A stretch of 64,000 nucleotides of DNA from Bacteroidota bacterium (GTDB taxonomy: Bacteria > Bacteroidota > Bacteroidia > UBA7662 > CANHCV01), in assembly GCA_947459245.1 (NCBI GenBank), contig CANHCV010000004.1, forward strand, positions 20,644 through 84,643, written 5' to 3'. This document shows, piece after piece, positions 36,535 through 46,323 of this stretch. A model generated the notes under the pieces. The model saw only the letters and a program-made list of their open reading frames with translations. It ran no database searches and was not told where the DNA came from. The translations under genes and the position numbers were made by a program. How positions within the stretch are numbered: position 1 is the stretch's first letter; the number at the start of each line of letters is the position of its first letter.

Positions 36535-38265
36535 ATGAAAAACTTTACTATGGAAAACACAAACTCAAAATCGCACCCCAAAGGACTATGGGTACTGTTT
36601 CTAACGGAAATGTGGGAACGTTTCGGTTATTATTTGATGTTGGGAATTTTCTCCTTGTACATGCTAGATGGATGGAACAACGGAGGTATGGGATTTAGCC
36701 CCGGTAAAAAATCCGATATCTATGGAACCTATCTCGGATTGGTGTATTTAACTCCTTTTATTGGAGGATTATTGGCCGACCGAATTTTGGGTTACCGCAG
36801 ATCGATTATTTCAGGTGGTTTAATGATGGCAGCCGGTTATTTTTTGTTGGCTGTTCATAGCAATACTACGTTTTACATCGCCTTGTTGTTAATTATTCTA
36901 GGAAATGGGTTCTTTAAACCAAATATTTCAACATTGGTAGGAAACCTTTACAGCGGAGATGATTTAAAAGATAAAAAGGACGCTGGTTTCAACATTTTCT
37001 ACATGGGAATTAACCTGGGTGCATTTATCTGCAATTTCGTTGCGGCATACATGCGCATCAACTACGGTTGGGGATTCGCTTTCGCAGCCGCTGGTGTGGG
37101 AATGATTATTGGAGTTCTTGTTTTTATCTCCGGTTCAAAACACATCAAACATGTAGATATCGTAAAACCAACCAAAGAAGGAGACATGTCTACCGGTCGC
37201 ATTTTGATGATGACCGTTTTACCCATGTTTGTGTTTGGTGCCATTGGTTATGCCTTGCCCGGAAATTTCTTGGGCTCAGATACCAATGATGCATTTATCA
37301 TTGGTTGTTTACCCGTAATAGGTTTCTTTATCTATTTGGCTTTCAAATCAGAAGTTAAAGAAAGTCGTGCCATTAAAGCTCTTTTGGCGGTATTTACTTG
37401 TGTTATTTTATTCTTCGCCATTTTTCACCAAAATGGAGATGCTCTAACCGTTTGGGCTGAAGATCATACCGATCGAAAAATGTCGGAAGGGGTTGCGCAA
37501 GTGGCCGACAAAATTGGAATGGCTCAAGTGGTTATCAACAACGATTTGGTATCGGCAGATCAGGCGACTTTTGATGCAGAAATTGGAAAAATGCGCGCTC
37601 AAGAAGAAGCAATGCCCGCTGTGTCTGTTGAAGAGATCAAAGCCAAAGGCGAGTTCAGTAACCAAGTTGGCCAACTGGAAAAATCTCGCAAATATTTTGA
37701 GACCTTGCCCAAGGACCAAATCCCAGCCCAAGGATCTAATTTGAAATTGTATTCTACCGAATTGTACCAATCGATTAATCCATTTTGGGTAGTTGTTTTA
37801 ACTCCTGTAGTTGTAGGTATTTTTGGATGGTTGGCTCGTAAAAAGAAAGAACCAAGTACACCAACAAAAATTGCCATTGGTTTGATCATTACCGCTCTTT
37901 CGGCCTTGGTTATGGTTGGCGCCGTTTCTGCTAGCCACGACTTATCTACCAAGGCAAGCTCATTATGGCTCATTGCATCCTATGGAGTTATTACCATCGG
38001 TGAGCTTTGTTTATCTCCAATGGGTCTCTCTCTGGTTTCTAAACTTTCTCCACCGCGCATTACGGCCCTCATGATGGGCGGTTATTTCTTAGCTATTTCA
38101 GTTGGAAATAAGCTTTCTGGAATGCTTTCCAGTTTGTGGGAAGGCATGGAAGATAAAAAAGATTTCTTCTACTTAAACTTCGGTTTGGTTTTGGGCGCAG
38201 CACTTTTACTGTTCTTAATGTTGAAGTGGTTGAATAATGTAATGAAAGAAAACAACGTTCAGTAA
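36535..38265 (+). CDS. POT family peptide transporter with long internal charged loop
   Basis: FLTEMWERFGYYLMLGIF; GNGFFKPNISTLVGNLY; about 105-residue insert absent from the downstream paralog. Confidence 0.87.
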   Translation: MKNFTMENTNSKSHPKGLWVLFLTEMWERFGYYLMLGIFSLYMLDGWNNGGMGFSPGKKSDIYGTYLGLVYLTPFIGGLLADRILGYRRSIISGGLMMAAGYFLLAVHSNTTFYIALLLIILGNGFFKPNISTLVGNLYSGDDLKDKKDAGFNIFYMGINLGAFICNFVAAYMRINYGWGFAFAAAGVGMIIGVLVFISGSKHIKHVDIVKPTKEGDMSTGRILMMTVLPMFVFGAIGYALPGNFLGSDTNDAFIIGCLPVIGFFIYLAFKSEVKESRAIKALLAVFTCVILFFAIFHQNGDALTVWAEDHTDRKMSEGVAQVADKIGMAQVVINNDLVSADQATFDAEIGKMRAQEEAMPAVSVEEIKAKGEFSNQVGQLEKSRKYFETLPKDQIPAQGSNLKLYSTELYQSINPFWVVVLTPVVVGIFGWLARKKKEPSTPTKIAIGLIITALSALVMVGAVSASHDLSTKASSLWLIASYGVITIGELCLSPMGLSLVSKLSPPRITALMMGGYFLAISVGNKLSGMLSSLWEGMEDKKDFFYLNFGLVLGAALLLFLMLKWLNNVMKENNVQ

Positions 38266-38282
38266 TCTCTAATCGCGAAATC

Positions 38283-39806
38283 GTGGAATCAAATCAGGCA
38301 TTAGCCGATATTCATAATTTTAAAGGCAAGTACCCCAAGCAATTGTGGTACTTGTTTTTTAGTGAAATGTGGGAACGTTTCAGCTTCTATGGAATGCGTG
38401 GAATGTTAACCTTTTTCATGATCAACCAACTGTTCATGGATGAAAAAGTAGCCAACCTTCAATATGGTGCTACTCAAGCATTTGTGTACGCATTTACGTT
38501 TATCGGTGGGCTATTTGCTGATAAAATCTTGGGATTTCAACGTTCCCTGTTTTGGGGTGGAATTTTAATGGTCTTGGGTAGTGTCATTTTGGCAATCGAT
38601 CCGGAAAAGTTCTTCTTCTTAGGAATCAGTTTTAATATTGTAGGTTCTGGTTTTTTCAAACCCAATATTTCAACCATGGTGGGTGCTTTGTACCGCGATG
38701 GAGATGAACGCCGAGATGCCGGTTTTTCATTATTCTATTCGGGCATCAATATTGGTGCACTTTTAGGAGGATATTTTTGTATCGCCATCGGAAAAGGTAC
38801 GTTCATGGAAAACAGCATTCCTGTCGATTTGAGATGGAATATGGCTTTCGGTGTGGTATCTGTTTTGATGACCATTAGTCTAATTACGTTTGTCTTTACA
38901 AAAAAATCATTGGGACCCATTGGTTTACCTCCTGTAAGAACCCATGCAGATGGAACACCAAAGAAGAAAGGAATGGCCGAAATTTCTGTTTTCGTTGGGT
39001 CTTTGCTTGCCATTCCCCTCATCATGAAAATGGTGGCCAATACCGAATATACCGATTGGTTTATGTACTTCATTGGACCATTCAGTTTGCTGTATTTGTT
39101 GTGGGAAATGCGGTCTACAAGCAGTAGCGAAAATAAAAAGCTCATTGCAGCCTTGTGTTTTATCTTGTTTTCTGTTGTCTTTTGGGCGATTTTCGAACAA
39201 GCCGGTGGCTCTTTAAGTATTTTCGCAGCCAATCACGTTCATGATCAGCTTTTGGGGATGTTTACTCTCGATCCCAACGGCGTAAACAATGCCGCCAATT
39301 CGCTATTCGTCATCATCTTTGCCCCGATTATTGGTTTGATTTGGCTGGCCATGGCAAAGAAGAAAATTGAACCAAACACCGTTGTGAAATTCGGAATTGC
39401 CTTTTTGTTTTTGGGACTCTCTTTTTACACGTTTTTTGCGACTCGATTTTTTGCAGATATTCAAGGAATGACGTCCTTGGATATGTTTACATTGGCCTAT
39501 TTTATTGTAACCCTAGGAGAGTTGTGTTTGTCACCCATTGGACTTTCCATCATGACCAAACTTTCTCCCAAGAAATTACAAGGATTAATGATGGGAATGT
39601 GGTTTTTAGCCAGTGCCTATGGGCAATATGTTGCCGGTTTATTCGGTGCTAGTATTGTTTCTGATGTTCAAAATGCTTCAAACTTGGACAAGCTGAATAC
39701 TTATACCGAAGGATACAAACAATTTGGTTTGTACGCTATCATTGCTGGTGTGGTATTGATCGCCATTTCACCGATCATAAGGAAGCTGATGCAAGAAGTT
39801 AAATAA
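38283..39806 (+). CDS. POT family peptide transporter
   Basis: GTG start; FFSEMWERFSFYGMRGML; GSGFFKPNISTMVGALY. Confidence 0.92.
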   Translation: MESNQALADIHNFKGKYPKQLWYLFFSEMWERFSFYGMRGMLTFFMINQLFMDEKVANLQYGATQAFVYAFTFIGGLFADKILGFQRSLFWGGILMVLGSVILAIDPEKFFFLGISFNIVGSGFFKPNISTMVGALYRDGDERRDAGFSLFYSGINIGALLGGYFCIAIGKGTFMENSIPVDLRWNMAFGVVSVLMTISLITFVFTKKSLGPIGLPPVRTHADGTPKKKGMAEISVFVGSLLAIPLIMKMVANTEYTDWFMYFIGPFSLLYLLWEMRSTSSSENKKLIAALCFILFSVVFWAIFEQAGGSLSIFAANHVHDQLLGMFTLDPNGVNNAANSLFVIIFAPIIGLIWLAMAKKKIEPNTVVKFGIAFLFLGLSFYTFFATRFFADIQGMTSLDMFTLAYFIVTLGELCLSPIGLSIMTKLSPKKLQGLMMGMWFLASAYGQYVAGLFGASIVSDVQNASNLDKLNTYTEGYKQFGLYAIIAGVVLIAISPIIRKLMQEVK

Positions 39807-39807
39807 C

Positions 39808-39837
39808 AAAAAAGCCCCGGAATTCGGGGCTTTTTTT
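39808..39837. terminator. bidirectional intrinsic terminator between convergent genes
   Basis: AAAAAAGCCCCGgaattCGGGGCTTTTTTT. Confidence 0.88.
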
Positions 39838-40375
39838 ATTTTACGAAACGAAATTTTTGGACTCGGGCCGATTGTTTTTCCAACAACCAAGCCACCGCAT
39901 TCAAGGAGTTTTTAAACCGTGGTTCCTTCACCTTCGATTGATGCTTGATGCTCAACCGTCCTTTTTGATGTCCAACCGAAAGCGTAAGAATCAATGTTTC
40001 TGCATCTTTAAAAGAAATCCAAGGAATCCATTTCCATTTTGAACGATTCAAAACCATGCGTTCCATCAACTCAAATCCAAAGTTTTCGGAGGCCTGTTTG
40101 AATGTGTGCGATTGATAAACGGTAAAACCTTCTTTTTTCACCATTTCAGAAAGGTATTCAAGCAGAAAATCTCCTTGTCCAAAAACGTCGTTGAAATCAA
40201 AAATAAATTGAATTTCGTCGGTTCTACCGGAATGAACGATTTCGATTGGATTCCCCTCCAACAAACTCACGTACCTCAACTCCATTTTGGAAAGCAAGGC
40301 TCTGAATAATCCTGCTTGTTTCCAACTTTGGTAGGATTGTTTAAAAAAACGCGAGCGGTGAATTCGGTTATTCAT
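39836..40375 (-). CDS. hypothetical protein
   Basis: About 180-aa ORF with no overlapping alternative; convergent terminator fits. Confidence 0.65.
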   Translation of the reverse strand: MNNRIHRSRFFKQSYQSWKQAGLFRALLSKMELRYVSLLEGNPIEIVHSGRTDEIQFIFDFNDVFGQGDFLLEYLSEMVKKEGFTVYQSHTFKQASENFGFELMERMVLNRSKWKWIPWISFKDAETLILTLSVGHQKGRLSIKHQSKVKEPRFKNSLNAVAWLLEKQSARVQKFRFVK

Positions 40376-40431
40376 GATCATCAAAATTACAAACAACAAC
40401 TTGCCAAAATGGTTGTATTTTCGTAAAATTT

Positions 40432-41856
40432 ATGAAGAGAACGATTTCATTTTTAGGTGCTGCAAAACAAGTTACGGGTTCCTTATTTCTGGTTGAGAAC
40501 GATGGAGTAAAAATATTGGTGGATTGTGGGATGGATATGGAGAAACGAAAGAAAGAAAACGTGGTTCCTGTTGAATTTCCGTTCGATCCGTCCGAAATTC
40601 ATGCCGTTGTATTAACCCATGCCCACATCGACCACTCGGGGAACTTGCCTCTTTTGAAACGATGGGGCTTTGAAGGAAAAATTTATTCCACCGTACCAAC
40701 GTATTACCTCACTCACTTGCTTTTGATGGATTGTGCAGGTATTAATCGAAAGAAAATTGCTTCCTTATCGGGGAAAAGGGCAGGGAAGAGGGGGCCAGGT
40801 TTGAACAAACAAGCCTACGATTCACTCTACCTAGAACCGCAAGTGGTGCAAACCATGAAGCAATTCGCGACTTTAAATTTCAATGTTCGTCATAAAATTG
40901 CCCCCAACGTAGCCATCAAATTCATTCCTGCCGGACACTTATTGGGAGCCGCACACGTGGTGATGTACCTCAAAAGAGAAGACGGATCGGAAACACGAAT
41001 TGGACTATCGGGAGACATCGGTCGAGATTATTACCCGCTCCTGGTTGATCCCGAACCCATGGAAGCTGTTGATTACCTCGTAACGGAATCTACCTACGGA
41101 GGCCGCATGCACGAACCCGGTAGAGATTATACTGGTTACCTCTCCAAAATCATCAAAGAAACCTGCGTGGAGAAGGGCGGCCGATTGATCATCCCCGCTT
41201 TTTCAGTTGGACGAACCCAGGCTTTGCTTTTCGAAATAAAAAAGATGGTCAACCTGGGGCTCATTCCCGAAATCAAGGTTTTTGTGGATAGCCCCCTTTC
41301 TTTGGAATCTACAAAGGCATACCAACAAATGCACAATTACCTCAATAAGGAAGCCAGAGAGGTACAAAAAGTGGATGGCGAAATTTTCATCTTCGATCAG
41401 CTTTTTTACATCGAAAACGAAAAGCAAAGCAAAATTTTGTCTCAATTCGACGAGCCAGCCATCATCATTTCGGCCTCGGGGATGTTGGACGGTGGGCGCA
41501 TTCAAACCCACATTCGTAAAAACATTGAAAACCCGAATGCGACCATCTTAATGGTGGGCTTTGCCTCACCGGGAACGTTGGGAGCGAAGTTGCGCGAACA
41601 ACCGAAAGAGCTTCATTTTGATAAGAAAACCTACCAAGTTCGCGCTCGAATTTTGTCAACCAGTCTGTTCTCCGGACACGGTGATCAAGCCGATTTGATT
41701 CGTTTTGTTCAACATCAAAATCCACAAGATTTAAAACAAGTATTCCTGGTTCACGGTGAAGAGCCCTCCATGGAACAATTATCTGCGTCCTTAAAAGAAA
41801 TCGGATTTTCATCCATTGAAATTCCTTCAAAAAATGATGTGTATGAATTGCATTAA
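40432..41856 (+). CDS. MBL-fold metallohydrolase with RNA-specificity (beta-CASP) domain
   Basis: LTHAHIDHSGNLPLL; AGHLLGAAHVV; SASGMLDGGRIQTHI; SGHGDQADL. Confidence 0.92.
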   Translation: MKRTISFLGAAKQVTGSLFLVENDGVKILVDCGMDMEKRKKENVVPVEFPFDPSEIHAVVLTHAHIDHSGNLPLLKRWGFEGKIYSTVPTYYLTHLLLMDCAGINRKKIASLSGKRAGKRGPGLNKQAYDSLYLEPQVVQTMKQFATLNFNVRHKIAPNVAIKFIPAGHLLGAAHVVMYLKREDGSETRIGLSGDIGRDYYPLLVDPEPMEAVDYLVTESTYGGRMHEPGRDYTGYLSKIIKETCVEKGGRLIIPAFSVGRTQALLFEIKKMVNLGLIPEIKVFVDSPLSLESTKAYQQMHNYLNKEAREVQKVDGEIFIFDQLFYIENEKQSKILSQFDEPAIIISASGMLDGGRIQTHIRKNIENPNATILMVGFASPGTLGAKLREQPKELHFDKKTYQVRARILSTSLFSGHGDQADLIRFVQHQNPQDLKQVFLVHGEEPSMEQLSASLKEIGFSSIEIPSKNDVYELH

Positions 41857-42469
41857 ATTTTTCCTTCTAACCGCATTTTTCTTCCTGTTTTCTATTTCCT
41901 TGTTTTCACAAGATTTCGAGGACGGACGTGGAAGAACATCATCAACCAAAAAATCTTCTTCCTCAGATAGCCTTCGTAAAAAGTCGTTTGAGGTAAAGGA
42001 AGTGGATCATACCCTTTCTGGCGGTTTGGTTTTGTGGACCGATCCAACTCAATTTAACAACAGTTTGCTCATCACAACCTTGGAGTATTGTCCGAGATTT
42101 ATCCTTGCTACCGGAAAAATTCAGTCGTCGCTTTCCATTGCGGCTCCCATCAACATTGGAATTGGGACCAATAGTGCGGGCGATTTTACAGTGATGGGTC
42201 ATGTACCTGTACTTTTAGAAGGAAGTTTGGGCCATTTCTCCCATCGAGACGCAGAAGCATTAGTCGGAATTTTTGCAGGCTTGGGCGTTTCTGGATCTTT
42301 TTCCAATTTGGAAGCGCCATTCAATAACAATTTTGGACCCTCGGTATCAGCCGGATTGAGAATGGGAAACATGAACTTCCGGTCGTATACCTTCCGACTT
42401 GGATTTACCCCTTCTTTGAAATCACTCGGAAATGGGGTTATTTATTTCTCTTCTGGACTTAATTTCTAA
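41834..42469 (+). CDS. hypothetical secreted/outer-membrane protein
   Basis: Signal peptide CIKFFLLTAFFFLFSISLFSQ; beta-rich body; start overlaps upstream gene. Confidence 0.65.
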   Translation: MMCMNCIKFFLLTAFFFLFSISLFSQDFEDGRGRTSSTKKSSSSDSLRKKSFEVKEVDHTLSGGLVLWTDPTQFNNSLLITTLEYCPRFILATGKIQSSLSIAAPINIGIGTNSAGDFTVMGHVPVLLEGSLGHFSHRDAEALVGIFAGLGVSGSFSNLEAPFNNNFGPSVSAGLRMGNMNFRSYTFRLGFTPSLKSLGNGVIYFSSGLNF

Positions 42470-42921
42470 TGTCGTTATCCATTTTTTCCGATGATTATTT
42501 CATGCGTGAAGCGCTGAAAGAAGCTCAGTATGCGTATGAAAAAGATGAAGTTCCGGTTGGAGCTGTAATTGTGGCAAACCAAAGAATCATTGCTCGAGCG
42601 CACAATTTAACCGAGCTGTTGAACGATGTTACCGCCCATGCGGAAATGCAGGCTATTACGGCCTCAGCGAACTATTTGGGCGGAAAATACCTCGATGAAT
42701 GTACGTTATACGTTACGTTAGAGCCTTGTACCATGTGTGCAGGAGCATTGAATTGGGCACAGATCAAAAAAGTAGTGTACGGGGCAAGCGACGAAAAACG
42801 AGGCGCACTAAAACATAAAATACACCTTCTTCATCCCAAAACCGAAGTGGTGGGCGGCATTTTGCAAGAAGAATGTTCCCAAATTCTTAAAGCCTTTTTC
42901 CTCAAAAAACGACTGAATTGA
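42469..42921 (+). CDS. tadA: tRNA adenosine/nucleoside deaminase
   Basis: HAEMQAI and LEPCTMCAGAL zinc motifs. Confidence 0.92.
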   Translation: MSLSIFSDDYFMREALKEAQYAYEKDEVPVGAVIVANQRIIARAHNLTELLNDVTAHAEMQAITASANYLGGKYLDECTLYVTLEPCTMCAGALNWAQIKKVVYGASDEKRGALKHKIHLLHPKTEVVGGILQEECSQILKAFFLKKRLN

Positions 42922-43718
42922 TGACTAATTTTTGGCAAAGAACCGTTTCTGGAGTGTTTATCGTAGGAATCATCGTGGCAGCAAGCTGGGGCGGTTATTA
43001 TTCGGGACTCGCTTTGTTGTCCATCATTGGTGCAATAGGTTTGGATGAGTTGTTGAAAATGGGGGAACCCGAATCTCGAAAAAATAAATTGCGTTGGATC
43101 GGCGCCTTTCATTCCGGGATTTTCCTCCTTGGACTTTGGCTGAAATTTGAAACCAATTGGCTTTCCTTGCTAACCATTCAATTGGTTTTGGCTGCGATCG
43201 GTTGCGTGTTAACCTTTCAAGAACACAGTTTTAAAGAATTATCCAAGTTGTTTTTTGGATGGATTTGGATTTGGTTACCGGTGTTTTTAGCCAAAGATAT
43301 TTTAGAAGATTTCTTGCTTCGTTTCCCCATGATTTTATTGCTGGTTTTTATTGGGCTCTGGACTTCAGATACCGGCGCTTATTTGGTTGGGAAATCGATC
43401 GGCAAGCATAAAATGATTCCCAACGTTTCACCCAATAAAACATGGGAAGGAACGGTAGGAGGGATGCTTTTGGCTTCGATGCTGGTATCCATTTTTGCTC
43501 ATTATTTCATTTCGATGGATTGGTGGCAAGGAGCACTTTTGGGTGGAATCATTTCGTTTTTCGGCACATTTGGAGATTTGATTCAAAGTGTGGTAAAACG
43601 AACGTTTGGAGTAAAAGATAGCGGGAACCTCATTCCTGGTCACGGCGGGATTCTCGACCGTTTCGACAGCTTTTTGTTAGCGATTCCCGCCGTTTGGTTG
43701 GCATTATCGCTCTTTTGA
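42918..43718 (+). CDS. cdsA: phosphatidate cytidylyltransferase
   Basis: SDTGAYLVGKSIGKHKMIPNVSPNKTWEGTVGG; KRTFGVKDSGNLIPGHGGILDRFDS. Confidence 0.95.
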   Translation: MMTNFWQRTVSGVFIVGIIVAASWGGYYSGLALLSIIGAIGLDELLKMGEPESRKNKLRWIGAFHSGIFLLGLWLKFETNWLSLLTIQLVLAAIGCVLTFQEHSFKELSKLFFGWIWIWLPVFLAKDILEDFLLRFPMILLLVFIGLWTSDTGAYLVGKSIGKHKMIPNVSPNKTWEGTVGGMLLASMLVSIFAHYFISMDWWQGALLGGIISFFGTFGDLIQSVVKRTFGVKDSGNLIPGHGGILDRFDSFLLAIPAVWLALSLF

Positions 43719-43733
43719 TTGTATTTTCGAACC

Positions 43734-44393
43734 ATGATACATCGAGAAGGGATAGCGAGCATTGTCATCGCACTAATTGTAACCGGTTTTATTTCATTTT
43801 CTGCGTACAAATGGATTGAAATTTCATGGTTGAAAATCGTACTTTGGATTTTTTCTCTTGCACTCTTGGCAATTGTTCTTCAATTTTTTAGAAATCCATC
43901 CCGCACTACCATCAAAAATGAAAACCACGTCATCGCTCCAGCCGACGGAAAAGTGGTGATCATTGAAGAAGTAGAAGAGCCTGAATTTTTTAAAGGGAAG
44001 CGTTTGTTGGTCAGCATCTTCATGTCGCCCTTTAACGTTCACGTGAACCGATATCCCATTTCCGGGGAGGTTATTTTTGAAAAGTACCATCCGGGGAAAT
44101 ACCTGGTAGCGTGGCATCCAAAAAGTTCTACTGAAAACGAAAGAACAACGGTGGTGGTTCAAGATTCACAAAATCACCAAGTGATGTTCCGCCAAATTGC
44201 TGGAGCCTTGGCACGTCGAATTGTTTGTTACTCTAAAAAAGGAGATCGTGCAGAACAGGGCGGTGAAATGGGCTTCATTAAATTCGGATCAAGGGTGGAT
44301 GTATACCTTCCAATTGGTACCGAAGTGCCTTTAGAACTTGGACAAAACGTGGTGGGTGGCGAAAGTATTATCGCAAAGTTTACCTCCAAATAA
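43734..44393 (+). CDS. psd: phosphatidylserine decarboxylase family protein
   Basis: FFRNPSR; VIAPADGKVVIIEEV; MSPFNVHVNRYPISG; MGFIKFGSRVDVYLP. Confidence 0.93.
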   Translation: MIHREGIASIVIALIVTGFISFSAYKWIEISWLKIVLWIFSLALLAIVLQFFRNPSRTTIKNENHVIAPADGKVVIIEEVEEPEFFKGKRLLVSIFMSPFNVHVNRYPISGEVIFEKYHPGKYLVAWHPKSSTENERTTVVVQDSQNHQVMFRQIAGALARRIVCYSKKGDRAEQGGEMGFIKFGSRVDVYLPIGTEVPLELGQNVVGGESIIAKFTSK

Positions 44394-44404
44394 CCTTTCA
44401 ACAT

Positions 44405-44412
44405 TAGTTTTG
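44405..44412 (+). promoter_or_regulatory. -7 box TAGTTTTG
   Basis: TAnnTTTG 14 nt upstream of ATG at 44426. Confidence 0.5.
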
Positions 44413-44425
44413 CTAAAAATAAGTT

Positions 44426-45325
44426 ATGAAACCAACATTACTTGTACTTGCAGCTGGTATGGCCAGCAGATACGGAGGAAATAAACAAACCGATTCTTTC
44501 GGCCCCAATGGCGAAACCATTATTGACTATTCTATTTTTGATGCGATTCGTGCCGGTTTCGGCAAAGTGGTTTTCATTATCAGAGAGGAATTCAAAGAGA
44601 ATTTTGAAAAACTATTCGCTTCCAAATTGCACGGTCGTATTGATATTGATTACGTTTTTCAACCCGTTGATCCCGAAATTCCAGGAATTGGCAAATTAAA
44701 TCGAACCAAACCATGGGGAACTGCTCACGCAGTGATGTGCGCCAAAAATCAAATCCATGAACCGTTCTGCGTAATCAATGCCGATGATTTTTACGGTCAG
44801 GAAGCCTTCGAAAAAATGGCTCAATTCCTTTCTCATGATGCCAATGCCACCACATTTTCCATGATTGGTTACTTGCTGGGCAACACCTTGTCGGAAAACG
44901 GTTCCGTTAGCCGAGGCGTTTGCCAAACCGATGAACATGGAAACCTCGTTGCCATCAATGAAAGAACGAAAATCTATAAAAACGCAGACCAGAAAATAGT
45001 GTTTGAAGATGAAAATGGACAAACGGAATTGCCTTCCCATAATCCAGTTTCAATGAATTTCTGGGGATTCACCCCTTCGGTTTTTGAAATGGCTGAAACC
45101 ATGTTTCATGATTTTGCATCAAAAAACCACGAAAATCCGAAATCCGAATTCTTTATTCCCCTATTGGCCGATGCCTTTATTCAAGTTCCCGGTCAGGTGT
45201 TGAAAGTCATTCCTACCCAATCACCTTGGTTTGGCGTAACCTATCAAGAAGATAAGCCCGTCGTTAAACAATCCTTGTTGAATCTGGTTGAAAAAGGAAT
45301 TTATCCCGCCCAATTATGGACTTGA
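44426..45325 (+). CDS. sugar-phosphate nucleotidyltransferase
   Basis: LLVLAAGMASRYGGNKQTDSFGPNGETIIDYSI; GTAHAVMCAKN; VINADDFYG. Confidence 0.88.
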   Translation: MKPTLLVLAAGMASRYGGNKQTDSFGPNGETIIDYSIFDAIRAGFGKVVFIIREEFKENFEKLFASKLHGRIDIDYVFQPVDPEIPGIGKLNRTKPWGTAHAVMCAKNQIHEPFCVINADDFYGQEAFEKMAQFLSHDANATTFSMIGYLLGNTLSENGSVSRGVCQTDEHGNLVAINERTKIYKNADQKIVFEDENGQTELPSHNPVSMNFWGFTPSVFEMAETMFHDFASKNHENPKSEFFIPLLADAFIQVPGQVLKVIPTQSPWFGVTYQEDKPVVKQSLLNLVEKGIYPAQLWT

Positions 45326-46323
45326 TTGCAAGTCAAATTCAACGAGTTTTTGGAATTCAAGTAGATTCCATTCAACATTTAAAAGGGGGGCACATCAACG
45401 CCTCCTTTTTTGTGAAGGAAAAAAACGGGGAGTTGAGTGTGGTTCAAAAGCTGAATCAACATGTTTTTCCCATGTGGAAGAATATTGAGCACAATTTATT
45501 ATTAACTCAAACGGTTCTGCATCAGCATCATTCGCTTGGCTTAATTCCTCAGTTTTATATGGTCAATGCCAGCATTCATCAGGAACAATTCGATGGAATT
45601 TGGAGAAGAATGGAGTACATACCTGGGAAATTCGAGGAACATTCGGTTGATTCATCTTCCATGGCTTTTCATGCAGCCAAATCGTTTGCTCAATTTTCTC
45701 AAATTTTATCCCAATCGTTCAATTCTTTAAATTGGAAGGAAGTCATTCCTCAATTTCACAACCTAGAGAGTAGAAAAGCTCAATTTGAAAATGCCATCAA
45801 AGAGGCAAATCGCCAAAGAAAAGAAGCGGCTGAATCGGTTATTCTTGGTTATCAAAATGGATTGAATCGATTAGGAAAAGTGGTGCCAATTCTCAATTTT
45901 CGAAGGATAACCCATAACGATGCCAAGGTTTCCAATGTGCTTTTTCGAAATGGCGATTTGAATGATGCGGTTGTGATTGATTTAGACACCGTGATGCCAG
46001 GAAGTGTTTTGTTCGATTTAGGAGATTTAATTCGTACGTTCGTGCCTCAAAAACCGGAGGGAGATTTTTCGAATTCCCGCCAAGTGGTTCAACAAAATAT
46101 TTTAGATTCGCTGTTGGCGGGTTATTTGGATGGTTGGAACAATCAATTAACCACCGAAGAAAAAGAATTTCTTCCTTTTGCCGGTTCCTACATGACCCTT
46201 CTCATCGGTTTGCGTTTTCTAACCGATTATTTAGAAAACGACCATTATTTTAAAGTGGAAAGTGAAAATCAAAATCTTTTGCGCGCAATGAACCAATTGG
46301 AATTGTTCGAATTGCTTCTTTAA
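45316..46323 (+). CDS. APH-family sugar kinase (N-acetylhexosamine 1-kinase/NahK-like)
   Basis: LKGGHINASFFVKEKNGELSVVQKLNQHVFPMWKNIEHN; ITHNDAKVSNVLF; VIDLDTVMPG; overlaps nucleotidyltransferase gene. Confidence 0.8.
   Translation: MDLIASQIQRVFGIQVDSIQHLKGGHINASFFVKEKNGELSVVQKLNQHVFPMWKNIEHNLLLTQTVLHQHHSLGLIPQFYMVNASIHQEQFDGIWRRMEYIPGKFEEHSVDSSSMAFHAAKSFAQFSQILSQSFNSLNWKEVIPQFHNLESRKAQFENAIKEANRQRKEAAESVILGYQNGLNRLGKVVPILNFRRITHNDAKVSNVLFRNGDLNDAVVIDLDTVMPGSVLFDLGDLIRTFVPQKPEGDFSNSRQVVQQNILDSLLAGYLDGWNNQLTTEEKEFLPFAGSYMTLLIGLRFLTDYLENDHYFKVESENQNLLRAMNQLELFELLL

Noticed and set aside
38735-39232. 165-aa minus-strand ORF within the second POT gene
   Set aside because: Antisense to conserved transporter sequence; no recognizable motif.
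40350-40375. AGCGGTGAATTCGGTTATTCA resembling a fic half-site pair
   Set aside because: Lies within the start of a coding ORF, spacing and bases differ from the fic element; probably coincidental.
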